From Pleomorphomonas oryzae DSM 16300 (GTDB lineage: Bacteria; Pseudomonadota; Alphaproteobacteria; Rhizobiales; Pleomorphomonadaceae): DNA of 64,000 nucleotides. Below the pieces are notes generated by a model, which did not search any database, was not told where the DNA came from, and worked only from the letters and a program-made list of their open reading frames with translations. This document shows positions 8,965 through 17,475 of this stretch, piece by piece; positions within the stretch are counted from its first letter, which is position 1, and each line of letters begins with the position of its first letter. The position numbers and the translations under genes were made by a program. The stretch is taken from NCBI RefSeq assembly GCF_000422965.1, contig NZ_AUHB01000014.1, positions 89,148-153,147 of the forward strand. Direction: 5' to 3'.

Positions 8965-9899
8965 CTGGGTTGCGCCGCCCTGTCGGTAATGCCGGAAAGG
9001 CTGACGCGGCCGAGAGGCGCGCCGTCGTCGCCGATCACCGGGGCAGCCTTGCGGCCGGACCAGAGCAGCGCGCCGAGACCCTCGTAGAGGCTGGCACTGG
9101 CGGCAAGCGGTGCGCCATCGGCTTCGCCCGGCTCGACGGCCGAGCCTAGCGTTCCCAGCGTCAGGTAATGGAAGGGACGGTCGGCGGTACCGATCAGGTC
9201 GTCGACGAAGGCGTCGGCCGGCCGGGCCAGGATGTCGGCGGCCGGCGCATACTGCTTGAGTTGTCCAGCGTCCATCACGGCGATGCGGTCGCCGAGGTGG
9301 ATGGCCTCGTCCATGTCGTGGGTGACCAGCAGGATGGTGGTGCCGGTGCGCCGCTGAATGGCCTTGAGGTCGGCCTGGGCCTTGCCGCGGATGATCGGGT
9401 CGAGGGCGCCGAAGGGTTCGTCCATCAGGAGCAGGGCGGGTTTGGCTGCCATCGCCCGGGCAACGCCGACGCGTTGCTGCTGGCCGCCGGACAGTTCATG
9501 CGGATAGCGGCCGGCGAATTGGGCATGATCGAGCTGGAACAGCTCCATCAGTTCCTCAACACGGGCGGCGACCTTCTTGCGGTCCCAGCCGAGCAGCATC
9601 GGCACAGTGGCGATGTTGCGGGCGACCGTCCAATGCGGAAACAGGCCGTGGCTCTGGATGGCGTAGCCGATCGATCGACGGAGCTCGTAGGCCGGCATCT
9701 TCAGGACGTCGCGGCCTTGCACCAGGATGCGCCCCTTGGTCGGTTCGACCAGCCGGTTGACCATGCGGAGCAGCGTCGACTTGCCGGAGCCGGAGGTGCC
9801 GACGATGACGGTGATGGTGCCGGCTTCGACGTGCATGTTGACGTCGTCGACGACGGCGGTATCGCCATAGACCTTGGTGAGATGGCTGAGATCGATCAT
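8961..9899 (-). CDS. Betaine/choline ABC ATPase, ProV/OpuA type
   Basis: A 312-residue ATPase with Walker [11 protein letters not shown]-loop [10 protein letters not shown], signature [10 protein letters not shown], Walker [13 protein letters not shown] and [10 protein letters not shown]-terminal region after residue 235 resembles a degenerate CBS-type regulatory segment (one motif around [11 protein letters not shown]). The start is the ATG in ATGA overlapping the upstream permease stop. The frame extends upstream to 11126, but that part is antisense-like noise across the permease gene. Confidence 0.93.
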   Translation of the reverse strand: MIDLSHLTKVYGDTAVVDDVNMHVEAGTITVIVGTSGSGKSTLLRMVNRLVEPTKGRILVQGRDVLKMPAYELRRSIGYAIQSHGLFPHWTVARNIATVPMLLGWDRKKVAARVEELMELFQLDHAQFAGRYPHELSGGQQQRVGVARAMAAKPALLLMDEPFGALDPIIRGKAQADLKAIQRRTGTTILLVTHDMDEAIHLGDRIAVMDAGQLKQYAPAADILARPADAFVDDLIGTADRPFHYLTLGTLGSAVEPGEADGAPLAASASLYEGLGALLWSGRKAAPVIGDDGAPLGRVSLSGITDRAAQPR

Positions 9900-11080
9900 G
9901 CCTTGCCTCTGCCGGAAATCTCGATGGCGGCGTCGAGCACGACGGCGGCGGCGAATGCCAAGGCCACCGGCGGCAAGGCGCCGAGCAGGATGAGGTCGGT
10001 GGCCGTCTGGCCGAGCCCCTGGAACAGAAAGACGCCGAAACCGCCGCCGCCGATCAGCGCCGCCACCGTGGCAAGGCCGATGTTCTGCACGAGGACGATG
10101 CGGATGCCAGTGAGGACGACCGGCAGGGCCAGCGGCATTTCCACCTGCAGGAGCCGTTGGAAAACGGTGAGGCCCATGCCACGCGCCGCGTCGACCACGG
10201 CGCGCGATACGCCGTTGAGACCGACCACGGTGTTGGCGACCATCGGCAGCAGCGAATAGAGGAACAGAGCCAGAAAAGCCGGCGCGGTGCCGATGCCGCG
10301 AATGCCGATGGCGTGGGCGCCGGGAACATTGGCGGCAACCCAGCCGAGCGGGGCGATCAGGATGCCGAACAGCGCCATCGACGGGATGGTCTGGATGATG
10401 TTGAGGACATTGATCAACGGATCGCGGATGGCGCGGAGCTGATAGGCGACGACGCCGAGCGGCAGGCCGATGACCACGGCGGCGGCGAGCGAGCCGCCGG
10501 CAAGGATGACGTGATTGATCGCCTCGCGCCAGAACACGTCGGCGCGGCTGCGGTATTCGGCGATCAGCGACAGATGGCTCCAGGCGCCGGAGGCGAGGAG
10601 GCCTGCGACCAGCGCCACCGTGACGGCGAGCGCGATCAGCCTGCCGACCGGGCCGAGCTTCAGCCGCACCATGGCATCGGTCATCAATATGGCGCCGGCG
10701 AACAGGCCGACCCAGAAGCCGCTTCCCGGGGCGATGCGGGCATAGGGACTGTCCGCCGGCGTCAGATGGGTACCGGCGGCGCCGGCCCCCAGCGCCAGGG
10801 CGACGAGCGCCAACGCGCCAAGGGCGAGGCGCAAACTCGGCCGACGATTTGCCACCGCCGTGACGAGCGCGGCGATCAGCACCGCGCCGACAGCGGCGGC
10901 GGCCGTCGGCGGCAGCGCGTCGAACAGCCTGAGGCCGTTTCCGGCGGCGATGCGGGTCGCCCGGAAGGTGACGAAGGGCAGGGCCAGCGCCACGGCCATG
11001 AGGATGGCGATGACGACGCCGAGACGGTCGATCCGCGGCGTGGCGGCTCCGTCCGTTGCGGCGTCGGCGAGCGTCGTCAT
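9896..11080 (-). CDS. Betaine/choline ABC permease with extended N-terminus
   Basis: A 394-residue permease. The C-terminal 200 residues form the BPD_transp_1 domain (DAARGMGLTVFQRLLQVEMP is the ATPase-docking loop). The N-terminal half adds about four extra membrane segments with no recognised domain, so this subunit is much longer than its partner encoded at 8179-8964. This unequal pair is known in the YehW/YehY (OsmF-associated) betaine systems. It follows the binding-protein gene by 65 bases. Confidence 0.9.
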   Translation of the reverse strand: MTTLADAATDGAATPRIDRLGVVIAILMAVALALPFVTFRATRIAAGNGLRLFDALPPTAAAAVGAVLIAALVTAVANRRPSLRLALGALALVALALGAGAAGTHLTPADSPYARIAPGSGFWVGLFAGAILMTDAMVRLKLGPVGRLIALAVTVALVAGLLASGAWSHLSLIAEYRSRADVFWREAINHVILAGGSLAAAVVIGLPLGVVAYQLRAIRDPLINVLNIIQTIPSMALFGILIAPLGWVAANVPGAHAIGIRGIGTAPAFLALFLYSLLPMVANTVVGLNGVSRAVVDAARGMGLTVFQRLLQVEMPLALPVVLTGIRIVLVQNIGLATVAALIGGGGFGVFLFQGLGQTATDLILLGALPPVALAFAAAVVLDAAIEISGRGKA

Positions 11081-11145
11081 GACAATCCTTTACGCTGGGA
11101 GACAAGTGGAGGGGACTGGAATCCAATCCCCTCCGTTTCAGGTTG

Positions 11146-12054
11146 TTACTTCAGAAAGCCCTTGGACTTCAGATAGTCCTCGGCGACCGTCTTGGCCGGT
11201 TCGCCGCCGATCTGGACACGGGCGTTGAGGGTTTGCAGCGTCGTGAGGTCGAGGCTCTCGAAGATCGGCTTCAGCGTGTCGGCAATGGCCGGGTTGGCTT
11301 TCAGCACCTCTTCGCGGACGATGGCGGTGGGCTGATAGACCGGCTGCACCGCCTTGTCGTCAGTGAGCACCACGAGACCGGACGGGGCGATGGCGCCATC
11401 GGTGCCATAGACCATGGCGGCGTTGGCGCCGTTGGTCTGGTCGGCCGCCGCCTTGATGGTGGCTGCCGTATCGCCGCCGGACAGCACGATCAGCTGCTCG
11501 GGCGTCAGCTTGAAGCCGTAGGTGGTCTGGAAGGACGGCAGCGCCGAGGCGGAGTTGACGAACTCGGCGGACCCCGCCAGCTTGACCTCGCCGCCCTTAG
11601 CCACCCAGGCGCCGAAGTCGCTCAGCGTCTTGACGCCGGCCTTATCGGCCACATCCTTGCGGAGCGCGATGGCCCAGGTATTGTTGGCCGGCGACGGCGT
11701 CAGCCAGACGATCTTGTTGGCGTCGTAATCGAGCTTCTTGGCTTCCTCGTAGGCCTTGGCGGCATCCTTCCAGATCGGGTCGTCGGCCTTGTTGAAGAAG
11801 AAGGCGGCGTTGCCGGTATATTCGGGATAGATGTCGATCTCGCCTGCTGTTATCGCCTTGCGCACCACCGGCGTCGCGCCGAGCTGGATGCGGTCTTCCA
11901 CGTCGATGCCGGCATTCTGAAGGGCAAGCAGGATCATGTTGCCGATGACGCCGCCTTCGGTGTCGATCTTCGAGGACACCACGACCTTGGCATCGGCGGT
12001 GCCGGCGAAAAGGCCTAGGGCAAGCACAGCGGTGGCATATCTCATGGGGGTCAT
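11146..12054 (-). CDS. Betaine/choline-type periplasmic binding protein, OsmF/OpuAC
   Basis: A 302-residue binding protein of the quaternary-ammonium family. The ATG at 12054 follows AGGAGA and opens a signal peptide (MRYATAVLALGLFAGTADA). The mature part begins KVVVSSKIDTEGGVIGNMI and contains IDIYPEYTGN, the typical YPEYTG motif. The first gene of the minus-strand operon, so the four genes 12054 to 8179 form one import system. Ligand specificity is inferred from family. Confidence 0.92.
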   Translation of the reverse strand: MTPMRYATAVLALGLFAGTADAKVVVSSKIDTEGGVIGNMILLALQNAGIDVEDRIQLGATPVVRKAITAGEIDIYPEYTGNAAFFFNKADDPIWKDAAKAYEEAKKLDYDANKIVWLTPSPANNTWAIALRKDVADKAGVKTLSDFGAWVAKGGEVKLAGSAEFVNSASALPSFQTTYGFKLTPEQLIVLSGGDTAATIKAAADQTNGANAAMVYGTDGAIAPSGLVVLTDDKAVQPVYQPTAIVREEVLKANPAIADTLKPIFESLDLTTLQTLNARVQIGGEPAKTVAEDYLKSKGFLK

Positions 12055-12314
12055 CACTGTTCTCCTGGCTGATAGCGGAATAATCCCGATCTTCTCAATC
12101 CTGCCGGCGATCGGGAGACACGGCGGTCTCGGATCAGTCAAAAATAGCAATAGGATTGTCGAAAGCTGGCAGTGGTGCGCGCTTATCGCTCGCCACGACA
12201 CTTCAAACCGGGCGTCTGTCGCGGTAACGCGGCGGAGTCGGCGCAAAATGGAAGGAAGGACAATTCGGGCACGCTCTCACCTTTCGCCGGGAACAATACG
12301 CGAGGTTCCCGATT

Positions 12315-12329
12315 TAGGGAAATTCCCTA
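12315..12329. promoter_or_regulatory. 15-base dyad upstream of the importer
   Basis: TAGGGAA and TTCCCTA arms meet around one central A. A second GGTTCCC half lies just upstream. It is about 260 bases before the binding-protein start, so it could be an operator or only a small hairpin. Confidence 0.3.
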
Positions 12330-12418
12330 GGGGTGCGATCGGTTCCGCATTTTTCTGTCCGTCGCGCCGGCATGGGTTGCCAGTGCCGGCCGGCCATCGA
12401 ACACCGGCTAAAGTCACA

Positions 12419-12451
12419 AGGGCCAGCAACGCTCGATGCGTCGCTGGCCCT
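12419..12451 (-). terminator. Hairpin terminator after fbp
   Basis: A 9 bp stem (12419-12427 with 12443-12451) with further pairing inside the loop lies 30 bases past the fbp stop on the minus strand. The following minus-strand bases are only moderately T-rich. Confidence 0.55.
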
Positions 12452-12480
12452 GGTCCAGTTCTCCGACTCTCGGCGTAATT

Positions 12481-13506
12481 TCAGGCAGCCGACGTTTCTT
12501 CGCGGTCGGCCTCGGCATAGTAGCGGCCGATGCGCTCGACCTCGTTCGTGGAGCCGAGGATCACGCCGGTGCGCTGGTGCAGCCGCTCCGGCATGATATC
12601 GAGGATGCGCTCATGGCCGGAGATGGCGCGGCCGCCGGCCTGCTCGATGATGAAAGCCATGGGATTGGCTTCGTAGAGCAGGCGGAGATGACCGCCGCGC
12701 GGGGCATTTTCCCGATCGACGGGATACATGAACACGCCGCCGCGCATCAGGATGCGGTGTACCTCGGCGACCATCGAGGCGATCCAGCGGGTGTTGAATC
12801 TATGGCCACGCGGTCCCTCGGGGCCAGCGACACATTCCTGGACGTAACGACGGATCGGCGCCGGCCAGTAGCGCTCGCGCGAGGCGTTGATCGCGTATTC
12901 GCTAGTGTCCTCGGGGATGCGCATGTTGGGATGGGTGAGGACGAAGACGCCGATGTTGCGGTCGAGCGTGAAGCCGTTGACGCCGTGGCCGGAGGTCAGC
13001 ACCATCATGGTCGACGCGCCATAAATGGCGTAGCCGGCCGCCACCTGCTTGACGCCGGGCTGCAGATAGCCGCGCTCGTCGGAAGGGTCGACACCCTCGG
13101 GCAGGCGCAGGATCGAGAAGATGCTGCCGACCGCCACGTTGACGCCGATGTTGGACGAGCCGTCGAGCGGATCGAACAGCAGGAGATAGCGGCCGTCGGA
13201 GCCGCGCGACATGTAGGCGTCTTCCAGTTCCTCGGAGGCGACGCCCGCCCAGTTGCCGCTCTGGTCGGTCATGTAGAGGAAGATGTCGTTGGCGAGAACA
13301 TCCAGTTCCTTCTGGTCCTCGCCCTGCACGTTGCGCGAACCGGCATAGCCGAGAGTGCCCGCCATGGCGCCGCGATTGACCTCGTTGGAGATGGTCTTGC
13401 AGGTGGTGCAGATGTCGGTCATCAGCGCGGTGAACACGCCGCTGCCGCCGAGGCGGCGCTGTTCCTGCACCAGGAAGAGCGGCAGGGTGATGCGTCGATA
13501 GGTCAT
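12481..13506 (-). CDS. fbp: Class I fructose-1,6-bisphosphatase
   Basis: A 341-residue enzyme that hydrolyses fructose 1,6-bisphosphate to fructose 6-phosphate in gluconeogenesis and, where present, the Calvin cycle. The metal-binding motif is FDPLDGSSN (D112, D115), preceded by the ASEELED acidic cluster. The ATG at 13506 is preceded by AGGAGA; the frame continues to 13569 but those residues are not family-like. The gene stands alone, with no Calvin-cycle neighbours, so a gluconeogenic role is likely. Confidence 0.95.
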   Translation of the reverse strand: MTYRRITLPLFLVQEQRRLGGSGVFTALMTDICTTCKTISNEVNRGAMAGTLGYAGSRNVQGEDQKELDVLANDIFLYMTDQSGNWAGVASEELEDAYMSRGSDGRYLLLFDPLDGSSNIGVNVAVGSIFSILRLPEGVDPSDERGYLQPGVKQVAAGYAIYGASTMMVLTSGHGVNGFTLDRNIGVFVLTHPNMRIPEDTSEYAINASRERYWPAPIRRYVQECVAGPEGPRGHRFNTRWIASMVAEVHRILMRGGVFMYPVDRENAPRGGHLRLLYEANPMAFIIEQAGGRAISGHERILDIMPERLHQRTGVILGSTNEVERIGRYYAEADREETSAA

Positions 13507-13880
13507 GGTCTCTCCTGTCGGCTTCGGGAGGCTGGCTCTACATGCCGCTTTACGAGGCTCAATGGGCAAAAAACGGGCGGGCGCTATTGGTTTTAGCCCT
13601 GAATAAAATCGGTCCTAGAGCGTATTCAGAGATAGTTCGACGAGTTGTCAAATCGTTTGGTTGGATAATAGCCTCGCTATAGTGTCATCAAAACTATCCG
13701 TTCGGCGAATTAGTCGTTTGAATCGCCTTTGCATGGCACATATACGAAAAATGGATAGCTGATCCTTGTCTCAGTCTTTCGCTCATTGCCGCGGAACGTG
13801 AGAGACGTGGCGCGAGAGGAGGCTTCCCATCGCCCGAGGGAACGCTATGCTTTGTTGAGTTCCGCCCCTGGGAGCCAATC
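13507..13880. other. AT-richer divergent promoter region
   Basis: These 374 bases between fbp and the divergent OCD-family gene are clearly richer in A and T from about 13590 to 13770 than the surrounding DNA. They must hold both promoters. I see no gene, RNA or strong dyad. Confidence 0.55.
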
Positions 13881-14819
13881 ATGCTCGTTCTCGACGCTGC
13901 CGAAACCGCGTCCGCCCTCGACTATCCGTCGCTGATCGCCGAGCTGCGCGCCATGTTCGCCGCCGGCGTCACGGCGCCGCTTCGCCATGCCCACGGCCTG
14001 CCGCGCTCCGGCGAGCCGGATGCCACGCTGTTGATGATGCCGGCCTGGATGGGCGACGGCAGCCATGGCGGGGTCAAGATCGTCAACGTCGTGCCGGGCA
14101 ATGCCAGGCGCGGCCTCCCGGCGGTGACGGCGAGCTACCTCTTGTTCAACGAGACGACCGGCGCCCATGTGGCGCTGTTCGACGGCGCCGCGCTGACCGG
14201 CCGGCGTACCGCGGCCGCCTCGGCGCTTGCCGCGTCGTATCTGGCACGTGCCGACGCCCATACGCTCTTGGTGGTTGGGGCCGGCCATATCGGTTCGGAA
14301 ATGCCTGGCGCTTATCGCGCCGTGCTGCCGATCGACCGGGTGCTCGTCTGGAACCCGACGCCGGCGCGCGCCGAGCGGCTGGTCGAGCAGCTCAGGGGCA
14401 AGGGGGTCGACGCGGCGGTCCGGACCGATCTCGAGGCGGCGGTCGGCGAGGTGGATATCATCTCCTGCGCCACGCTTTCCACCACGCCGTTGATCCGGGG
14501 CGACTGGCTAAGGGCGGGCCAGCATCTCGATCTCGTCGGCTCGTTCACGCCTGATATGCGCGAAGCCGATGATCGAGCGATGGCGCGTGGCCGGGTGTTC
14601 ATCGACGGGCCGGCAGCGGCTGTCGAATCGGGCGACATCAAGGGACCAATGGTATCGGGGGCGCTGAAGGAGATCGCCGGCACGCTCTACGATCTCTGTG
14701 GCAATAGGGTCGAGGGGCGCCGTTCAGTCGCCGACATAACGGTGTTCAAGTCGGTCGGCCTCGCCGTCGAGGATCTCGCCGCCGCCCGCGTCGCTCTGAC
14801 GGCGCGGCGGCAGGGCTAG
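13881..14819 (+). CDS. Ornithine cyclodeaminase/mu-crystallin family protein
   Basis: A 312-residue NAD(P)-dependent protein. The Rossmann motif VVGAGHIGSE begins near residue 131, followed by VLVWNPTPARAE. The family includes ornithine cyclodeaminase, alanine dehydrogenase and delta-1-pyrroline-2-carboxylate reductase, and sequence alone does not decide among them. The N-terminal region (APLRHAHGLPRS, ATLLMMPAW) fits the delta-1-pyrroline/ketimine-reductase-like branch. Its last 96 bases overlap the 3' end of the convergent EEP gene. Confidence 0.85.
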   Translation: MLVLDAAETASALDYPSLIAELRAMFAAGVTAPLRHAHGLPRSGEPDATLLMMPAWMGDGSHGGVKIVNVVPGNARRGLPAVTASYLLFNETTGAHVALFDGAALTGRRTAAASALAASYLARADAHTLLVVGAGHIGSEMPGAYRAVLPIDRVLVWNPTPARAERLVEQLRGKGVDAAVRTDLEAAVGEVDIISCATLSTTPLIRGDWLRAGQHLDLVGSFTPDMREADDRAMARGRVFIDGPAAAVESGDIKGPMVSGALKEIAGTLYDLCGNRVEGRRSVADITVFKSVGLAVEDLAAARVALTARRQG

Positions 14820-15653
14820 CGTTTCCTCGAACAAACCGCCTGCCGATTTCAAATCGATCACTGCCTTGACCGGCAGGTGATCGGAGGCGCGGCGCGCCGT
14901 CGGACTGTCGTGAATGCCGAAATCGCTGATCAGCCCGTCGGGCCAGCCGAAGATGCGGTCGAGCGGAAAGACCGGCCGGCGCGAAGGGAAGCTCGGCACG
15001 GCATTGGCGGTCTGGAATAGTGGCGACAGCCGTTCCAGCGGCGAATTGGTCCGGCCCGGCCGCCACTCGTTGAAATCGCCGCAGAGTAGCGTCGGCATCG
15101 GTTCGCGTGCTTCGAGCTGCGAGCGCAGGCGTTCCATCTGCAGGCGGCGGGTGCGGCTCAACAGACCGAGATGGGCGGCGACGACGCGCAGACGGCGGCC
15201 GCCAATGTCGAACTCGGCCAGCACGGCGCCGCGCGGCTCGGCATGCGGCAGATGCAGGCGTTCGGCACGGATGACCGTGCCGCGCCGGTAGAACAGAGCA
15301 TTGCCATGCCAGCCGTGGCTCATGGGGCGGGCGGCGAGCGGCACCAACGTCAGGCCGGTTTCCTTTTCCAGCGTGGCGAGGTTGAGCCGTCCCTTGCGAT
15401 CGCCCAGCCGGCGGTCGGCCTCCTGGAGAGCGATGATGTCGGCGTCGATCTCGGCGATCACCGAGATGGTCCGGGCGGGGTCGTAGGTGCCGTCGTTGCC
15501 GATAGCCTTATGGATATTGTAGCTGGCGACACGGACAAGATCGCAGCCATCGCAGGCTGGCCCTTCGGCGGCGGCGTGGGACACCCGGCCGAGCCGCATG
15601 AAGCGGCCGACGCCATCAAGCAGGCGGGAAAGGCTGGCAATCTGCCCAGACAT
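14724..15653 (-). CDS. Endonuclease/exonuclease/phosphatase (EEP) family hydrolase
   Basis: A protein of about 309 residues with the EEP fold: RVASYNIHKAIG, then ALQEADRR (metal-binding Glu), HLGLLSR, CGDFNEW and SDHLPVKAV with the catalytic Asp-His. The family covers metal-dependent phosphodiesterases acting on nucleic acids or phospholipids; the substrate here is unknown. The start is uncertain: ATG 15653 (chosen) or 15599; the frame runs further upstream but into a plus-strand gene's promoter. The last 32 residues, beyond the conserved domain, are encoded opposite the end of the OCD-family gene. Confidence 0.82.
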   Translation of the reverse strand: MSGQIASLSRLLDGVGRFMRLGRVSHAAAEGPACDGCDLVRVASYNIHKAIGNDGTYDPARTISVIAEIDADIIALQEADRRLGDRKGRLNLATLEKETGLTLVPLAARPMSHGWHGNALFYRRGTVIRAERLHLPHAEPRGAVLAEFDIGGRRLRVVAAHLGLLSRTRRLQMERLRSQLEAREPMPTLLCGDFNEWRPGRTNSPLERLSPLFQTANAVPSFPSRRPVFPLDRIFGWPDGLISDFGIHDSPTARRASDHLPVKAVIDLKSAGGLFEETLALPPRRQSDAGGGEILDGEADRLEHRYVGD

Positions 15654-15921
15654 GGTGTTCGAGCCTCGTCGTCCGACGTCGGGAAGCGACTTTGGAACTC
15701 CGGGCATCGGTCCCGGTACGCATGCGATAACAGCGGAATGGCGGCGAGAAAAGGGCGAGGCCGACGATAACTCAACTGGCCGGTGCACGGAACCGCCGCT
15801 TGGCAAGATGGTTGTCATTCTGTGCGTGTCGTCTCGCTGGTCCCTCTGGAGCGCGCTCCCGGTCCCTCTGGAGCAGCGCCCCAACGAGACGGACGACACC
15901 CGTTCACAACACGAGGTCATC

Positions 15922-16371
15922 ATGAACGGTTCCTCTCTGTCGCGTCTCTTCTCGAAATTTGCCTCTGCCATCTCCGAGTTGTCCGGCCGGCCCGCCACCT
16001 TCGCCCTGGCCGTGGGGCTGGTCGCGGTCTGGGCGATCTCCGGGCCGTTTTTCAACTATTCCGAGACGTGGCAGCTGGTCATCAATACGTCGACCACCAT
16101 CATCACCTTCCTGATGGTGTTCGTGCTTCAGAATTCCCAGAATCGCGACGGCAGGGCGCTGCAGGCGAAGATCGACGAGTTGATCCTCACCTCGGCGGCC
16201 CAGAATAAGTTCGTCGGAATCGAAAAGCTCGACGAAGAGGAAATCCGCCAAGTCAGCGAAACCCTGGCCGAGAAGGCCGAGGCGCTGGAAGACGTGGCCG
16301 ATAGAGCCGGGGCGCTGAATGAAGTGGCGAAGAGGGGCGGGGGTGCCAAGGAGAACGCGGAAGCCGGTTAG
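15922..16371 (+). CDS. Low-affinity iron permease-like membrane protein
   Basis: A 149-residue protein resembling the low-affinity iron permease family (PF04120). Two membrane segments are visible (FALAVGLVAVWAISGPFF and VINTSTTIITFLMVFVLQ), followed by the conserved QNSQNRDGRALQAKIDELI and a long charged coiled-coil tail. ATG 15922 has GAGGT upstream; the frame open from 15598 is not plausible as coding. Iron transport has been claimed for fungal relatives; in bacteria the role is unproven. Confidence 0.82.
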   Translation: MNGSSLSRLFSKFASAISELSGRPATFALAVGLVAVWAISGPFFNYSETWQLVINTSTTIITFLMVFVLQNSQNRDGRALQAKIDELILTSAAQNKFVGIEKLDEEEIRQVSETLAEKAEALEDVADRAGALNEVAKRGGGAKENAEAG

Positions 16372-16450
16372 CCGGCACGCCGCCCAGCCAGCGGTTTCTC
16401 AGCCATCGCAGAATCAGCCAACTCTCCCCGAAAAGTCGGTCATCGCGCAA

Positions 16451-16479
16451 TTGACATCTTCGAGGTCGATACGTATGGT
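16451..16479 (+). promoter_or_regulatory. Sigma70-type promoter of rpmJ
   Basis: A consensus TTGACA at 16451-16456 is separated by 17 bases from TATGGT at 16474-16479. It lies about 130 bases upstream of the L36 start codon with no gene between. Confidence 0.6.
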
Positions 16480-16481
16480 CC

Positions 16482-16495
16482 GCCCGAATTCGGGC
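16482..16495. promoter_or_regulatory. Perfect palindrome at the presumed rpmJ transcription start
   Basis: GCCCGAATTCGGGC begins three bases past the -10 element, where an operator would block transcription or a transcript would begin with a hairpin. No regulator is identified. Confidence 0.35.
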
Positions 16496-16607
16496 AAGGG
16501 GGCCTCAGCCCTTCTGGCATCGGGATTGACCACGTCGGGCATTGCCCCGTCGGCGGCGCGTCGCAAGGCGCTGACGCCGTGGCGGGCAGTCGGCAAGGAT
16601 GGACCAA

Positions 16608-16733
16608 ATGAAGATCAAGAACTCTCTCCGGGCCCTCATGACCCGCGACCGCAACAATCGGATGGTCCGTCGCAAGGGCCGCATCTACATCATCAACAAG
16701 AAGAATCCGCGCTACAAGGCCCGCCAGGGCTAA
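16608..16733 (+). CDS. rpmJ: Ribosomal protein L36, type B (zinc-free)
   Basis: A 41-residue protein beginning [17 protein letters not shown] and ending [12 protein letters not shown], the pattern of the alphaproteobacterial L36 that lacks the four zinc ligands. It binds 23S rRNA in the large subunit. AAGGA precedes the ATG by eight bases; an in-frame ATG three codons upstream is less well placed. Too short for automatic calls that require 60 residues. Type-B L36 is the only L36 in most alphaproteobacteria, so zinc-dependent switching need not apply. Confidence 0.95.
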   Translation: MKIKNSLRALMTRDRNNRMVRRKGRIYIINKKNPRYKARQG

Positions 16734-16786
16734 GGACGGGCGGGCTTTGACCCGCCTCGGCGCCAGGATGCACTCGACGATCGCTG

Positions 16787-16808
16787 CCCGGGAAGGTACC
16801 TTTCCGGG
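16787..16808 (+). promoter_or_regulatory. Near-palindrome covering the TPR gene's ribosome-binding region
   Basis: A 22-base almost perfect inverted repeat (one mismatch, center GGTACC) ends one base before the ATG at 16810. Its left half contains GGAAGG, the only Shine-Dalgarno-like sequence, so a folded transcript would hide it. Confidence 0.35.
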
Positions 16809-16809
16809 T

Positions 16810-17418
16810 ATGCGTGTTTTTGTGCCCTTCGCATTGCTGCTGATGACTGCCGTCGGACCGGTCTGGGCCGACGACGGATTGCTGCCGCCTGCTTCAAGCG
16901 GGCGCGAGCGGCTGGTGTCGGTCGTGCCGGCCGACAAGGCTGTGGAATTCAACGACCTGTTTGCCCGCCTGGCCGCCGCCAAGGACCGGAACGAAGCGGC
17001 CGGTATCGAGGCGGAGATTCGCCAGCGCTGGGCGACGAGCGGCGGCGCCACCGACGATCTTCTCCTTTCCTGGACCGCGAAGTCAGTGGCGGCGGGCGAT
17101 GCCGCCGGAGCGCTCGATATTCTCGACGAACTGACGGTGCGGCGGCCGGCCTTTGCCGAGGCCTATTATCGGCGTGGCACGCTGCATCTTCTGGCCGGCC
17201 GGGTGTCACAGGCGCTCGGCGATCTGCAGACCGTGCTGCGCATCGAGCCCCGCCATTTCCTGGCCATGAAGGAACTGGCCGAGGTGCTGGAGAGTCTCGA
17301 CCAGCACGAGCGGGCGCTGGAGGTGCTGAGGCGCCTGCAGGCCGTCGACCCGCAAATGGAAGGCCTCAGCGAGGCGATCGAGGCGATTGTCGCGGGCAGC
17401 CACGGCCGGGATATCTGA
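16810..17418 (+). CDS. Secreted TPR-repeat protein
   Basis: About 202 residues with a signal peptide (MRVFVPFALLLMTAVGPVWA) and two or three tetratricopeptide repeats (AYYRRGTLHLLAGRVSQALGD, LDQHERALEVLRRLQAVDPQ). TPR proteins of this size usually serve as periplasmic scaffolds. Earlier starts at 16768 or TTG 16747 are possible and would lengthen the region before the signal peptide. The gene follows rpmJ by 76 bases and ends at a shared terminator with pyk, which is convergent. Confidence 0.85.
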   Translation: MRVFVPFALLLMTAVGPVWADDGLLPPASSGRERLVSVVPADKAVEFNDLFARLAAAKDRNEAAGIEAEIRQRWATSGGATDDLLLSWTAKSVAAGDAAGALDILDELTVRRPAFAEAYYRRGTLHLLAGRVSQALGDLQTVLRIEPRHFLAMKELAEVLESLDQHERALEVLRRLQAVDPQMEGLSEAIEAIVAGSHGRDI

Positions 17419-17426
17419 AATAGCAA

Positions 17427-17452
17427 AAAAGGCCGGATCGCTCCGGCCTTCT
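17427..17452. terminator. Bidirectional terminator between TPR gene and pyk
   Basis: A 9 bp stem AAGGCCGGA/TCCGGCCTT with a TCGC loop. On the minus strand it is followed by six T, a classic intrinsic terminator for pyk; on the plus strand by TTCTCC. Confidence 0.85.
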
Positions 17453-17475
17453 CCATTCATACGGCACGCAACCGG

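Larger units (their letters stand above)
12055..12480. other. Intergenic region before the betaine-type importer
   Basis: No convincing gene lies in these 426 bases. They hold the promoter region of the importer, an imperfect but striking dyad at 12315-12329, and the hairpin of fbp at 12419-12451. Confidence 0.6.
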
